Shown here in pieces: positions 45,280-58,700 of a stretch of 64,000 nucleotides of DNA. The translations under genes were made by a program, and so were the position numbers. Positions within the stretch are counted from its first letter, which is position 1. Each line of letters starts with the position of its first letter. The notes under the pieces are model-generated. The model saw only the letters and a list, made by a program, of their open reading frames with translations. It ran no database searches and was not told the DNA's origin. The stretch is taken from positions 6,510,001 to 6,574,000 of the forward strand of contig NC_061471.1 of assembly GCF_022581195.2 (NCBI RefSeq). The letters are read 5' to 3'. Source of the stretch: Helicoverpa zea. Lineage: Eukaryota; Arthropoda; Insecta; Lepidoptera; Noctuidae.

Positions 45280-48200
45280 ATGGATACTTCTCCGGTGCAT
45301 TCAAGTGCGAAGTGTGGCTCTGATTTCAGTATTGCGCGGATACTGAGTACTGATAGCAGAAGAAGTGATAACGTAGAAGTCCCGGATTGGTTGTGTTGCA
45401 CTCGGTACAGGCCGCCTCGGTTACCACGTAAGAATTCGAATATGACATTGAAATTGCATGTAAATAACAGTTTTGAAAGCAATTTGTGTGAAGTTATTCC
45501 AATTAGCACTCCGACCGGTTGACTTACTATTATGACTAAGCACGGAAACGTGGCTGGCCTACTTCCTATTTTACTAGGGGTTTGCACGATAGTAGTCCAG
45601 TCTAGCAACATAGCATGTCGTCTCTGAACTCGTATCTCGTGGTGGAGATTTAGGTGCACGTGAAAGTTGCGGGTTTTATTTTGAATAAATAACTAAAATA
45701 TGTGAATCCAGAAAATGCAAACAAAACAGCGCGGGCGGTTCTAATCAAAAAGTCTTTCAGGTTCCACAAAATGGTCAATGTAGAGCCTTGTCTTGATAAC
45801 GTTGCTAGACTCTTAAATAAATCTGGAAGTGTAGGCCTGGGGCACGATTAGGACTGGGGCCTGGGGACTATTTTACACACATCCGACTGAAATCCAATCC
45901 CGACTCAATTACGATTGAAGCGTATGTGGCATTCCGCTATTGTTTCTTTGAAATTACCCAACGTTTTTATTATTTTCTGTGATTCAATAATGAATCATTT
46001 TGTCTGCAAATGAGTTACGATTGCAATATGATTGTAGAGAAAACTACCGTAAGTATAGACCAAAATCACCAAAATAGCAGACCAATCGCAAACCAATCGA
46101 ATGTCTTGGAAAACGATTGGTCTTATATTAGTAGCAGAATGCCCGATATATATGGTTAAAACTGCTATTGCGATTCAATTTTGACATTATTAACTTAGGA
46201 GAATCGGGCCCCTGGTACGTAACTACGCAGGTCATCAATTTTGTCAGGAACGGAACGGATATCTAAGCATCGCGTTATAGGTCATCTGTCTAACATACTT
46301 GATTATAATCACTCGGCACGATTGCGTGTGCTACATTGGAGATCTTTATTATCACCATGCAGGGGCCCGATTCTCTTAATTTTACTTAAGCAACATACGA
46401 TTCACGTTCGACTCGATTCGACTGAGATCCAATCCCGACTCGATTACGATTGAAGCGTATGTGGCATTCCGCTATTTTTTCTTTGAAATAAACGTTTTTA
46501 TCCTTTTCTGTCATTCAATAATGAATCATTTTGTCTGCAAATGATTTACGATTGCAAAATGACTGTACAGCAAACTACCGAATAGACCAAAAACACCAAA
46601 ATAGCAGACCAATCGCACACCAATCAAATGTCAATCGAATACGATTGGTCTTTTATTAGTAGCAGAATACCCGAAATGGTTAAAACTGCTATTGCGATCA
46701 TATTGCGACTCGATTTCCATTAGATTTTGACATTATTAACTTAGGAGAATCGGGCCCCTGATTTCTCAACAAAAATGCGTGAAGATTCAGTAAACTCAGA
46801 GGCCTCTTTTCATAGCAGAATACAGGGGCCCGATTCTCCTAAGTTAATAATGTCAAAATCGAATAGTAATCGAATCGCAATACGATCGTAATAACAGTTT
46901 TAACCATATCGGGCATTCTGCTACTAATAAAAGACCAATCGTATTCGATTGACATTTGATTGGTGTGCGATTGGTATGCTATTTTGGTAATTTTGGTCTA
47001 TACGGTAGTTTGCCGTGCAATCATTTTGCAATCGTAAAACATTTGCAGACAAAATGATTCATTATTGAATGACAGAAAAGAATAAAAACGTTTATTTCAA
47101 AGAAAAAATAGCGGAATGCCACATACGCTTCAATAGTAATCGAGTCGGGATTGGATCTCAGTCGAATCGAGTCGAACGTCAATCGAAGGTCGCTTAAGTA
47201 AAATTAGGAGAATCGGGGCCCAGGTGCAAGCTGCAATGAACAGAGGTTCTACGTAGCACTTTACTCGTTCACTTAAAAGCGTACCTACCGTGAGATCCTA
47301 TCCTATTAAGATATAATTTGGGTCTAGTTAAATTTTTGTTATTGCTATGCTTTCACATGAATGCGACGAAAGTTTACTTAGTTGGGTGACTGAGACGATT
47401 GCAGTGCGATGGAGTGCAGTGGTTCCTTGAACATGAGAAATGATTTGTCTCAAGACAATGACATGAAACAAAGGAAGTTTTATCTTGAAGACCAGTACCA
47501 ATTTCAGTTTTTGCTGCAGGTGCAGTGGGCAGTGTCGGGGGTCGCGCCCGGCGGTCTGGGCGGCACGCTCGGGTGCCGTTCACGGCGGCTCAGGCGGCGG
47601 CGCTGGAGGCCGCGTATGCGCGCGCGCCGTACCTCGCGCCGCCGGCCTTGCGCGCACTCGCCGCAGCCTTGCAGCTACGTGACGATAGAGTGAGTGCCTT
47701 CCGGGGTGGCAATTGTCACAGACAAATTTTAAATACCTTTTTGTATGTTCATTAAGTTAATTGGTCTTTACAAACAGTCGGTGCTAGCTAACTACCAACC
47801 TTAATCTCAAGTGCTACTTTTAGCACCTGCTATCGAGGTTCCTATGTATGTAGCTACCTAAACAGACAAATTAACGAGCTAGCGAGGTTTATACATTAAA
47901 TACAGAAAAAAACTTGATGTGATGGGAATCATGTCATCACACGTAATAAAAATAGAAATTCATTCGTTTTTATTTTTCTTTGTTTAAAGTTATTAGGTAT
48001 GCTTACATGTGACACCTATCTATTGTATGCAAATGAACTTACATTTTGATTCGTTAAACAACTTATGTTCATAAAAATGATACTAGGGACGTGAAAGGAA
48101 GGTTGCAGTTTACAATCACAAAAGAAAGAATAGTGGTTCCCATCAACGATTTATATTAATTTTTGGTTTTCAGATAAAGATTTGGTTTCAAAATCGTCGT

Positions 48201-48476
48201 GCAAGAGAGAGGAGGGAGAAATGTTCTACCATCGCTCCACCGGTAGCCGTGACGCTGCCAGCGACTACCACAGCCCATGTCTCATTGCTCTCTCCTTGGA
48301 TTACCACCAGTAACATCCATAGCCATCAGTTTAATGTAGCTGTTCAGCAAAGTGCAGGTGATGGGTCACCCCAGTATGAAAGAGAAAGAAGTGATTTGAG
48401 TGTTTCGTCCTGCAGTGTGTCTACAGATGAAGATAGATGCGACTCACCCTTAGACATAGAATCTATTGAAGACTAG
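45280..48476 (+). CDS. Divergent homeobox transcription factor (Not-like?)
   Basis: Three exons: 45280-45427, 47520-47689, 48174-48476; phases fit, 206 residues. An eh1 repressor motif FSIARIL (16-22), which recruits Groucho, is followed by PDWLCCTRYRPPRLPR (35-50), a segment of the kind found before homeodomains of EHG/NK-related factors. The homeodomain spans about 63-122: RVPFTAAQ at helix 1, TAAQAAALEAAYARAPYLAP, and helix 3 IKIWFQNRRARERRE with Trp48, Phe49, Asn51 and Arg53 intact. Helices 1-2 are extremely alanine-rich and exon 2 is strikingly GC-rich. A serine/aspartate-rich acidic tail ends the protein. It may belong to the Not/Noto group; I am unsure and give no symbol. Intron 1 contains three MITE copies. 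Confidence 0.88.
45853..46216. mobile_element. CAGGGGCCC-family MITE, homeobox intron 1, copy 1
   Basis: Diverged copy ending GAATCGGGCCCCTGG. Internal words GAAGCGTATGTGGCATTCCGC and TAGCAGAATGCCCG are in order. Its left end is eroded. Confidence 0.75.
46360..46760. mobile_element. CAGGGGCCC-family MITE, full copy 2
   Basis: Complete 401-bp copy from CAGGGGCCCGATTCTC to GAGAATCGGGCCCCTG, giving inverted ends of about 20 bp, with a TTTACTTAAG / TTAACTTAGG continuation. Non-coding. No clear target duplication. Confidence 0.88.
46823..47222. mobile_element. CAGGGGCCC-family MITE, full copy 3, inverted
   Basis: Complete 400-bp copy in the opposite orientation to copy 2, with 62 bp between them. 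Together they form a long imperfect palindrome inside the intron. Confidence 0.88.
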
Positions 48477-50598
48477 TAGGATAAGAAAACTGACGAGCTT
48501 GTCAGAAGTAAATTATTAACGACCATTTACTGTGATACACGAAATGATATTATAATATGTGAAAAATATATAAATTATAATCTATTTAGTTGATTATTTC
48601 ATTACAATGCCTTCTTTATTTTATAATCTGGTAGTGTCCTATGTCATGGTTTACTGGTACCTAAGCTACTTTATGTTAGAAAATGATTGCCATCCATCAT
48701 ACAGGCAATCAACTAACAAAAATATGAAATTAATGGCGGTGATTAAGTATTTTATAAGTATTGAGATACTTCACGATTCGTGTCTTGCAATTCATTTTAC
48801 AGTATGGTACTTGTACGAAGTAGGTAGGTATATCAGAAAATAATAGACAAAATTTATTTTTAAAACTTTTAATTTCTCCTATTCATTTTGATCTTTTTTA
48901 TTTTTTACTAAGTACATAATATTTTGTACGATTCACACAATTGAAGAAATAAAAAACATAAATTATGCTATTATTTATGGTTTTGGTCATAAAAATGCCG
49001 ATTATCCATTATGCATTTATAAAAAATACTTAAAATCAGCGAAATTATTATACAGCATTGCATTGCATTATTAAAAAAAAAAACATTTGACTTTGATGTG
49101 ACTTCTATGCATAGACATAATATAGTAAACAGGACTGCGCACTTTTACCCAAAAACGAGCCGAGTGAAACAGTTAGTACGGAGGCCGTCTGTCCCTTTCT
49201 AATAGGGTGACTATGAGATTAAGCTATGTGAGACAAATCCGAATTTGCTAAGATTATTAAACACAGATTGGTATTGAAATTTTAACTTACGCAGTTTGTG
49301 ACCTTAAAATACTAATATAGGCTTTTAATAATTAGCGGGAATTAGCAGTATAAAAGCAGGAAGATTCGAAGTGAAGACTGTTTTATTATGTATTTTTGCT
49401 TCACACATAGACTGCTGAGCCGTTTATGTCGCCTTTCTTAATTTTTGGGAAGCTATAACAATAGTACAACAGTTTTAAAATCCATCACCCATATTTTGAC
49501 TCATTACAAGAATTCATGGGCACCCTAGTTGTTTGATTTACAAAAATGTTATTATTAGCTATCCTGTGGAACGATATATTGCAATCACCATAGGATTCAC
49601 TTTTACAAGTATAAACGCAACATTTTTTCACCACTTTAATAGTTTAAATTGATTTAATACAAAAAATATAAACAAAATTTTAAATGCTGATTACGCGCCA
49701 AGAATGTTCAGGGTTACCGCTAGAAAATAAAAAAAAAGCAAAATAAAAAGTTATGTTGTTTATGTTTTAAGAATAAATACGAATAAATTAATGCGATTGT
49801 TATTAATTTGTTGACTTACAATTGTTAAAATAAGATAAAAATATATATTTTGAGCGTGCGCAATCTTGTTTAGTATATTACATCTATGCTTCTATATTCC
49901 TACCTATATTATTAAAAAAAAATACTTCTATGCTTTATGTACGCCCTTCAAACTTAAAATAATTAAATAATTTGAATACAATTATGTAAACAGATCCAAG
50001 AGAGAGTTGCATCAAAGTGGGTTTGTGATGATGAAGGATATGGATGCATGCATAGAGATTATGTGAATTATGTAAAGCTCATTAAACTTCGATGTAACTG
50101 GAACTGCACAGTTCTTGCCAAACTTGATAGCGTTTCTGCCCTCTGATACAATAAAATGGTTTCTGCGTAATATTTCGCCCGATGTTGCGAGCCTGCATAA
50201 AGTTTAGCGGGAAAAGTCTCTACTACATTTTACACTTATATTCTACTCGAGCAACTAGCAATCTATTGTCATCATTTCTATAATCTTTGAATCCAAAACG
50301 ATTGCTACGGCAGTGTAAAAAAATATCAGATACAGTCTTCTGTCTGTTATCATTAACATAATAGTTTGTGAATAACTGGCATGTTTCTAAAGACACACTT
50401 GCAAGAAGATTCTAACAATTACACTAAAGTCTATGGAACAAGAAAAAAATGCGTCACACTTTGAAGAAGTTCCGAACAATTAAATTACTGTCTATGGAAC
50501 GAGAATAAAATGAGTCACACTTGTAAGAAGTTTCGAAGTATTAATTAAGTGTCTATGGAAAGTTCTTTGAGTCACTAGTGAGTAGTTTGAAGCAGGGG
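48477..50598. other. AT-rich intergenic, homeobox 3' side
   Basis: Very AT-rich with no gene recognised. AATAAA occurs near 48945. A three-unit 61-bp tandem repeat lies at 50398-50574. Confidence 0.5.
50398..50574. repeat. 61-bp tandem repeat, three degenerate units
   Basis: Units start near 50398, 50459 and 50520. Each has AGAAG, then AACAATTA-like bases, then the constant GTCTATGGAA, then GAGTCAC. The third unit is more diverged. Confidence 0.7.
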
Positions 50599-51347
50599 TC
50601 ATTGAGTATTGGCCACTTGTACTGCTCGCATGCCGTCAGTGAGGGAACATTTGTCTTCGGAAGATTCACCGTCGGGGTTGTCTGTCGACTTGCTTAAGAT
50701 CTCGTAGTGAGCTGCTTCATCTTTGGGTGGACTCGTCTCGTCTAGGCTGTAGCTGTTGATAACAAAATTTGAATTATTTAATAACACTAGAAGTACCTAC
50801 CTATGAGGAGACAGAGGATCTTGTAAAGAGGTAAAAAGATACTCTTATAATAAAATAGAGAATAATGCCAAACATGAAAATGATGACTTATGAAAATGAG
50901 AGTGAGGCGAACGTTACTCTATCATGCAGTTCCACCACGATTTGATGTAACCTTGACATAGGTATACACCAATTTATCTCATAAAGTCAAACATCACCTA
51001 AATTGGTTTAGCTGTGAAGGCGTAACTTATAAAACGAGTTAATACTTAAGTCTTTATTAGCATTCGATGTTATAGGTACAGGTTATTTTACATTCTAGAA
51101 AAACTTTGGAACCAATAGGGAACAGCTTAAAGAAGTTGGAGTGTTTAACAATAAGGTAAACCTCCTATCAATTCAGCTTCCAACCTACCCGCAAGCTCTA
51201 AAGAAGGCGGACGCGGAGGGGTTGTGCGTGAGCGCCGTGAGTCGCACACAGCGCATGCGCGTGGCGTTGGCTAGCTTCTCCAACACGATGAGCACCCGCT
51301 GCCCCAGGCCGCGTCGCCGCCCTTCCGCCTCCACCTGCACCTCGTAA
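50599..51347 (-). CDS. NAA40: NAA40-like N-alpha-acetyltransferase, C-terminal exons only
   Basis: Two exons, 51347-51189 and 50752-50599, join in frame and encode the C-terminal half of an N-terminal acetyltransferase of the NAA40/NatD type, which acetylates histones H4 and H2A. Seen: YEVQVEAEGRRRGLGQRV, the acetyl-CoA-binding R-R-x-G-L-G motif of the GNAT fold; LTALTHNPSASAFFRACGY; and HYEILSK, which matches the typical SYEILS end. The frame continues for about 25 more residues. Upstream exons (N-terminal half) are not found between 51348 and 52729, where the UGT starts on the other strand. Either they lie far upstream, beyond the UGT, or this is a fragment. The visible exons carry no damage. 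Confidence 0.8.
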
Positions 51348-52729
51348 CTGAAACATTACAGAGAATTCGTTAGATAGGCAGTAACATCCGTATATTATAT
51401 AGGTATTTTTTTACTCTAAATATCAAATAGCTTTGCACCTTCCACTGGTATTTCTCCAGAAAACGCCGTTGTAAAAAATGTGCATAACGTATTATAAATA
51501 AATAATTAGGATTAGGAATCCGACAAACTGACCATTCCATTGTGTTACTAATATTATGTCTGCATAGAGAACAGTGAATTAGTTCCCATTTGGAAAATGC
51601 TGAACTCTTATTATCCGGACCTACATGTATGGTTATTACTCTGTAACTAAGTAACTTTTAGCACGTCCCTACCCAGTCCCTTTCGTTATCTACCATATGT
51701 TTTAGCGGTAATGAAACATGTACACGTAACAGTAATAAAGACGTAAGATAATAAATCACTTCATTAGCGAGTGATCGCATTAATTACTTCTTAAGAACAG
51801 AATATCTCAGCCGTTTGACCTTATTAGCGGTTACTAGAATCTATATCCTCTTGTACCTACTACGCTAGTAAACAGATAGTGGGAAAGTTCGTTAACTGTA
51901 GGACGCAGGTGGATTAATTAGAAGTCAAAACTTAAGATTACTTCTGATATAGCAGTACGGTTAATGGCACGAAGCAGATTAAGCATGCTGTTTTGTTATT
52001 GCTTGTGTAAAGTCCGAGATCTAGGGGGACACGTATCGTTCGAGTTAAGCAATGCTGGACGCTGCCCGTGTTTCAGAAAGCTGTCATTAGAACATCTCTG
52101 GCAATCTTTACGGGTAGTCAGAAGTCAAAAAGTCTGATAGCAGATATACGAATTTTGAGAAAATAAACTACAAATTACCAACGAGAAATTAACAAAATTA
52201 CTTTTTGGATTTAAATAAAATTAAAACAATAGCATAGCAAAAAAGATGAAGTATTTGTAACGACTTACATGTAATAAAATTGCAAGGGTTGTGGGCACAC
52301 CCTAACAAGTAAGTGAATTTTCTAGCCATGAAAAAAAATAATCTGCCAGGAACAGGGTATTCTGAGATCAATTTTTGGATTGTATCGTTTCATTTTTTTG
52401 TCGGTTACAAAATATTGTGCAAGATTTTTTTCCAAAAAAACATGACACTCCCGAACCCTTAAATGCATTGAAACTGCACATAGAACTCTTATTGAACATA
52501 TTTTTTTAAACAGAACTTCAAGATGTCTCTTGCGCCGGAAATCAAACAACAAATGAGATATCTCGAAAAAGTTTCGTAGAAAGTTTCCTTAGTGCGAGGG
52601 CGGAGATGGAGCGCGGTAGGGGACACCCGTAGCTACTGTTATCTGAGGTGACGTACGCTTTTATCAGCAGTAGGGAGTTCGGTGGTTTCAGGCTAGACGG
52701 CCTCGCAAACCGAGCCGAGCAGCAGAGAG
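51348..52729. other. Region between NAA40 exons and UGT
   Basis: No further NAA40 exon seen on the minus strand. The last 150 bp before the UGT ATG are GC-richer and presumably hold its promoter and leader. Confidence 0.4.
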
Positions 52730-55700
52730 ATGAGGGCGCGGTTCCTATGGCTGGTCCTTCTGTGGGCCGTGGCGGCGCGCGCCGCTCGCCTCCTAGCCGT
52801 GCTGCCCACCAACACCAAGAGTCACCACGCCATGTACGGCCGACTACTCGAGGCCCTGGCCAGGAGAGACCATCAGCTCACAGTGGTCACGCATTTTCCA
52901 ATGGTATGTACTAAATAACACGATAAGTAAACTTTATTTTTTTGATCAGTGTATTTTTGAACGTAGAATAGTTGTTTCCAAGGGATTTTCACGTTTATAT
53001 GGATAAAAATTCCAAAGTAAATATGCCACATCCCATGAGATATAGCAATGGAAACAAATAATCATATTTTTATGTATTGACCAGTGGCATAAAACAAGTT
53101 GGATAAGGCTTAACTTATTAAAATATTTTTTATGAAAAAAAACTAATTATAGTTCGGCCATTCAGAGAATGCGTTCCTGACACGTCGCGATTGAACTGAC
53201 GACGTAACTTTGCAATGGCGTTGCAGTTACGATAAAAATATTTTTGCTGGTTGTTTACCGTTTTAACAATTGAGGAGCATTAAAACAACATTATTATATC
53301 AATAATCAATGAATGTTATTACGTCGTCAGTTCAATCGCGACGTGTCAGGAACGCATTCTCTGAATGGCCGAACTATAATGCTGACAAATCTTAAAAAGT
53401 AATACATATACTCGTAGATTATACGGGGTTTTCTTACTGACTGATAACAATATTATTTTACGATTATAAGAAGTTACCGTTTAAAGCTTACTCAATTTTC
53501 TTTAGTTCGATTTCACTAGACTAGACTGCCATTATGTAGCTAATATCCTAGTAGAAATAGAACTGGGAGTTCATATTTAGACAGTCTTTTGTTTTCCATA
53601 AATTATAGAGTAACGATGCATAAAAAAACCGGCCAAGTGCGAGTCGGACTCGTGCACGAAGGGTTCCGTAAATTACAGTTAAATCAACCTATCTCAAAAA
53701 CTATAAGAGATACTTTGATCAAACCAAAAATCGTTGAAAGAGTTAATTAGCATGCATCACCTCTATTTTTTTTAGAATTTTATACCCCGTAGTTATAAAA
53801 ATAGAGGGGGGGGGACATACTTTTTACGACTTTGAGAGCTGATATCTCAAAAACCGTTCACTTTAAGAAAAATGTTTTTTAGAAAACTTTATATCATTTT
53901 AAAAGACCTTTCCATTGATACCCCACACGGGTATGTACATCGAAAAAAAAAATTTCATCCCTCAGTTACATGTATGGGGGGCCCCACCCCCAATTCTTTT
54001 TTTTACTATTTAGTGTCATATTTTTGTAGCGGTTCATACAACACATATTCCCATCAAATTTCATCACTGTAGTACTTATAGTTTCCGAGTAAATCGGCTG
54101 TGACAGACGGACAGACGGACAGACGGACAGACGGACATGACGAAACTATAAGGGTTCCGTTTTTGCCATTTTGGCTACGGAACCCTAAAAAGCAGGTTTT
54201 CGACCCCCGTAGCCAATAGTCGGCTTATCTAAGTTTCATTGCCAAACATAGTGCTAGTGAAGTTCAACAGTGAGAAAGTCTTAAATGTCAACCTTACTGT
54301 ACCTACAGACAGAAAAAATATAGTATGTATAATAGCCCAAGAGCCAGTGACTGCCAGACCTTCGTTATTTTATAAAGGCTGAAACTTTGTGTGTGCATCT
54401 GCCTTACAGTGGGTATAAACGATAGACTATTACGAAGTTTGACTGACGGTTGCTTTGGAAGATATTAAAAAATACATTAGGTACCTACTTAGCATTTTTT
54501 TTGACCGTCGTATCCTCCCTTACATTAAAGACTAGCTTCTGCCAGCGGTTTCACCCGCATCCCGTGGGAACCTCTGCACGAACCCGGATAAAAATAGCCT
54601 ATAGCCTTCCTCGATAAATGGGCTATCTAACACCGAAAGAATTGTTCAAATCGGACCAGTAGTTCCTGAGATTAGCGCGTTCAAACAAACAAACTCTTCA
54701 GCTTTATAATATTAGTATAGATTACATCAATAAGGATCACTTTTTATATGACAGCAATCGTTGATTTCGTACAAGAGAAAAGACTTAGGACATCAAAGTC
54801 TGTTTAAAGATTAGGTCATATCTTTTCATGATGTCATTTTAAATATAAACTAAGACATTACAGTAAAAAGATAAAAGTTATAGTTATAGGATAGGTTAGG
54901 TTATATTTAAATATCTTCTAAAGCAACCGTCAGTCAAACTCCGTAGTAGTCTTTCGTTCACACTTACTGTAAGGCAGATGCACACACAAAGTTTCAGCCT
55001 TTATAAAATAACGAAGGTCTGGCAGTCGCTGGCTCTCGATCTATAATATTCAGATACTTGTATAATGTAAGTATACAAAAGTCATTTAAAACTAACGTGT
55101 TGATCATCCCCTTGTTGGTCGAAAATAAACCGTCAGATGCGTCTTCATCGAATAGCATCAAATTGTATAGTGCATTTTGATTTTAGACGATACACAGAAA
55201 AGGTCAAGTCAAATTGCGGTCCTCAGGCTTTCGCTTACAATTAATCCCAGGAGTCGCTATATTGGATGGCTAGAGCCAAGAACCATACTGCTCTAAGAGT
55301 TCTAAAACATTAATACTTATTAATAATAGCAAATAGATCCCCGAATCGCGATTAATATTAGGTAGAATATTTTATTTCGAACATTTTATAACTTTCTCGT
55401 GGTGGTCGTGGTGGCCTAGTGGGTAAAAGGACCAACCTCTCAAGTATGAGGGCACGGGTTCGATCCCAGGTCAGGCAAATACCAATGCAACTTTTCTAAG
55501 TTTGTATGTACTTTCTAAGTATATCTTAGACACCATTGACTGTGTTTCGGATGGCACGTTAAACTGTAGGTCCCGGCTGTCAGTGAACATCCTTGGCAGT
55601 CGTTACGGGTAGTCAGAAGCCAGAAAGTCTGACACCAGTCTAACCAAGGGTTATTGGGTTGCCCGGGTAACTGGGTTGAGGAGGTCAGATAGGCAGTCGC

Positions 55701-58700
55701 TTCTTGTAAAGCACTGGTACTCAGCTGAATCCGGTTAGACTGGAAGCCGACCCCAACATGATTGGGAAAAAGGCTCGGAGGATGATTTTATAACTTTCTC
55801 AGACAGCTTTACACGCACGTTGTGAATGCGGTTTATATTGATCAAGTCATATGAAATGCAACGTTATCGAAACATTGCAATCTAGTACTAAAGCTACTAT
55901 CCCACTGGCGTTTTACGAGCGTTGATGCTATATGAAAATATTCATTGTTGAAAATTCTAGCCTTTCACTTTGTTATTCCAGTTTTTAAGCGACTTCCCAA
56001 AAAGGAGGAGGTTATCAATTCGCGTGTATACTTATTTGTATCCCCGCAAGTTTATATATTTTTGTCATCGTCACACTTTGCACCACTTTTCCCAATGACA
56101 TAGTATTACTTTACATAGTATTAGTACATAATTTATTACGATAAAAGCTTCCGAACCCGTAGATATTCTTTTTCAAGATATACATAGTGTGATTTAAAGG
56201 AAAATAGTTTAAAATTATCATAGAAAAATACAGGGTTACTTGTAAGTAGACCGCATCCTTTCATGAGGTGATAGTATAGGTCAATACGAACAAATTTGAC
56301 CATGGGATACACTGGGCAAAAGTTAACCCGTTTCAAGATAATCGAATTTCAAGATCAGTCGTCTAGGTACACGTATAAATTTTTATTATTAGTCAAAAGT
56401 CTCGTTTTTGTGGATTTTTGTATGTTTTTGGATAGAAGATGAATCACTTCATAATAACAAACCATAAAACTGTACAAAGCACAGATAAAATTATAGCGAA
56501 CAGCAAGTACTTTTTTAGTAGCCATTTTCTCAAAAATATTCTTCATTTTTTTGTGCAGAATACTTAAAAAACATCTACATTTATCTAGCTATCCAAAAAG
56601 GCACAAAACACACACAAATCCGCAAAAATGAGACTTTTAACTAATAATAAAAATTTATACGTGTACCTAGACGACTTGTTAAGAAAAGATCTTGAAATTC
56701 GATTATCTTGAAACGGGTTAACTTTTGCACAGTGTAACCCATGGTCAAATTTGTCCGTATTGACCTATACTATCACCTCATGAAAGGATGCGGTCTACTT
56801 ACCAGTAACCCTGTATAGTTTCTAATTGGCAAACATGATAACATTTTGTCTAGTTCGATTTTTGACAACCTCTCTCACCTCTGATAGAGAAAACATTTGC
56901 CTACAGCGTTTTCAGTTAATTGCCCTGTTATCTAGTCAGTGAACTTAGCCCTCAGACCTTTGTAAACTAGAAGTTGCCAAATATTCATTTGCTAGTTGCG
57001 TGGTGATAATGGCACATGAACCGTGACTCATCCTCAAACTTTTCCTACAACTATTTGCTATCACCAATCTATGCCAATACCTATAAAAACAAAGATATAG
57101 TTTAATTTGCTAAAATCATAATCTCTGGAAAAGCAACAAATATTTCAGAAGTAAGTTTTACTGGTAGACTTCAGCATTTACTAGGGGGACATAGTAACAT
57201 AGGTGAATGCACAACAATCTACTTTATTCAGATTAACCCAAACAATAAGCGAAAAGTGAATTAACGGTCAAGGAGATTGTGCATTCAAAATAATACTAAT
57301 GAACTCAACACGCGGTCTCCAAAGTGCGGACTTCATTCCAACGTAGGTTAGGTCGCGGACAGAGATAAAACTGTGTTTACAAAAAAAAAGGTTTATACAA
57401 TTAGTGTACAACAATAAAACAGCATTTACACAATAGAACTACAAATTAAAAAAAATAGTGTTTTGCACCATATTCGTCTCTATTTCTTCATATCGTTCGT
57501 CCTTTCTTCTTCATATCATTCTTACTAGACTCGAGCTACCTGGAAAGTTTCGATTGATGCAGCTTAGGTTTTGTGCTTGATGTATGAAAAGAGCCTATTG
57601 GCTATCATTGTCCCATCCAACCATGAAGTGTGGCTTGAATCAGGTATTAAGAGGGGGATAGGTCTAATCTTCCAGCAATTGTTCCTGAACCATCTAAATG
57701 GTAGCTTATGCAAAAGAATGGCAAAAAGAAATGGGGTATAAAGGACAATGCCAGGGTGTGGGCTCAAAGTTTGCCCAGCAGTGGGAGTAGTTTCAGCTGG
57801 TTCCATAGTGCACTCTGAACACGAAATCCAAATATTTTTGAAATCGGTCCCAGAGGTCCCGAGAAAAACCGGTTCAAATGGTCTCCATAGATAGTCACTT
57901 AACAAAGCCTGAGCCATTTGCCCAGTAGTGAAAGTGGTGGAAATTCGTTCTTTACTGCACTGTTAACACGAAATCCAAATATTTTTGAAATCGGTCCCAG
58001 AGGTCCCGAGAAAAACCGGTTCAAATGTTAAACTTGATCAGTCACTTTATAAAGTCCAAGCCATTTGCCCAGTAGTGGGAATGGTTAGAATAGGTTCTTT
58101 ACTTCACTCTTAAGACGGAATCCAAATATTTTTGAAATCGGTCCCAGAGGTCCCGAGAAAAACCGGTTCAAATGTTAAACTTGAACAGTCACTTTATAAA
58201 GCCCAAGCCATTTGCCCAGTAGTGGGAATGGTTAGAATAGGTTCTTTACTTCACTCTTAAGACGGAATCCAAATATTTTTGAAATCGGTCCCAGAGGTCC
58301 CGAGAAAACCCGGTTCTAATGTCCAACTTGAACAGTCAGTTTATGAAGCCCAAGCCATTTGCCCAGTAGTGGAAATTGTTAAAATAGGTTCCATAGTGCA
58401 CTCTGAACACGAAATCCAAATATTTTTGAAGTCGGTCCCAGAGGTCCCGAGAAAAACCGGTTCAAATGTTCTCCATAGATAGTCACTTAACAAAGCCTGA
58501 GCCATTTGCCCAGTAGTGAAAGTGGTCGAAATAGGTTCTTTGCTGCACTGTTAACACGAAATCCAAATATTTTGGAAATCGGTCCCAGAGGTCCCGAGAA
58601 AAACCGGTTCAAATGTTAAACTTGAACAGTCACTTTATAAAGCCCAAGCCATTTGCCCAGTAGTGGGAATGGTTAGAATAGGTTCTTTACTTCACTGTTG

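Noticed and set aside
46360..46760. Target duplication of the CAGGGGCCC MITE
   Set aside because: Flanks of the three best copies do not show a consistent duplication, so none is claimed.
55408..55475. Functional tRNA gene
   Set aside because: A and B boxes are present, but the unit continues into a shared 300-bp tail and has a TSD, so it is a SINE head.
57564..57917. 117-codon minus ORF
   Set aside because: Overlaps the first satellite unit and its edge; no family match.
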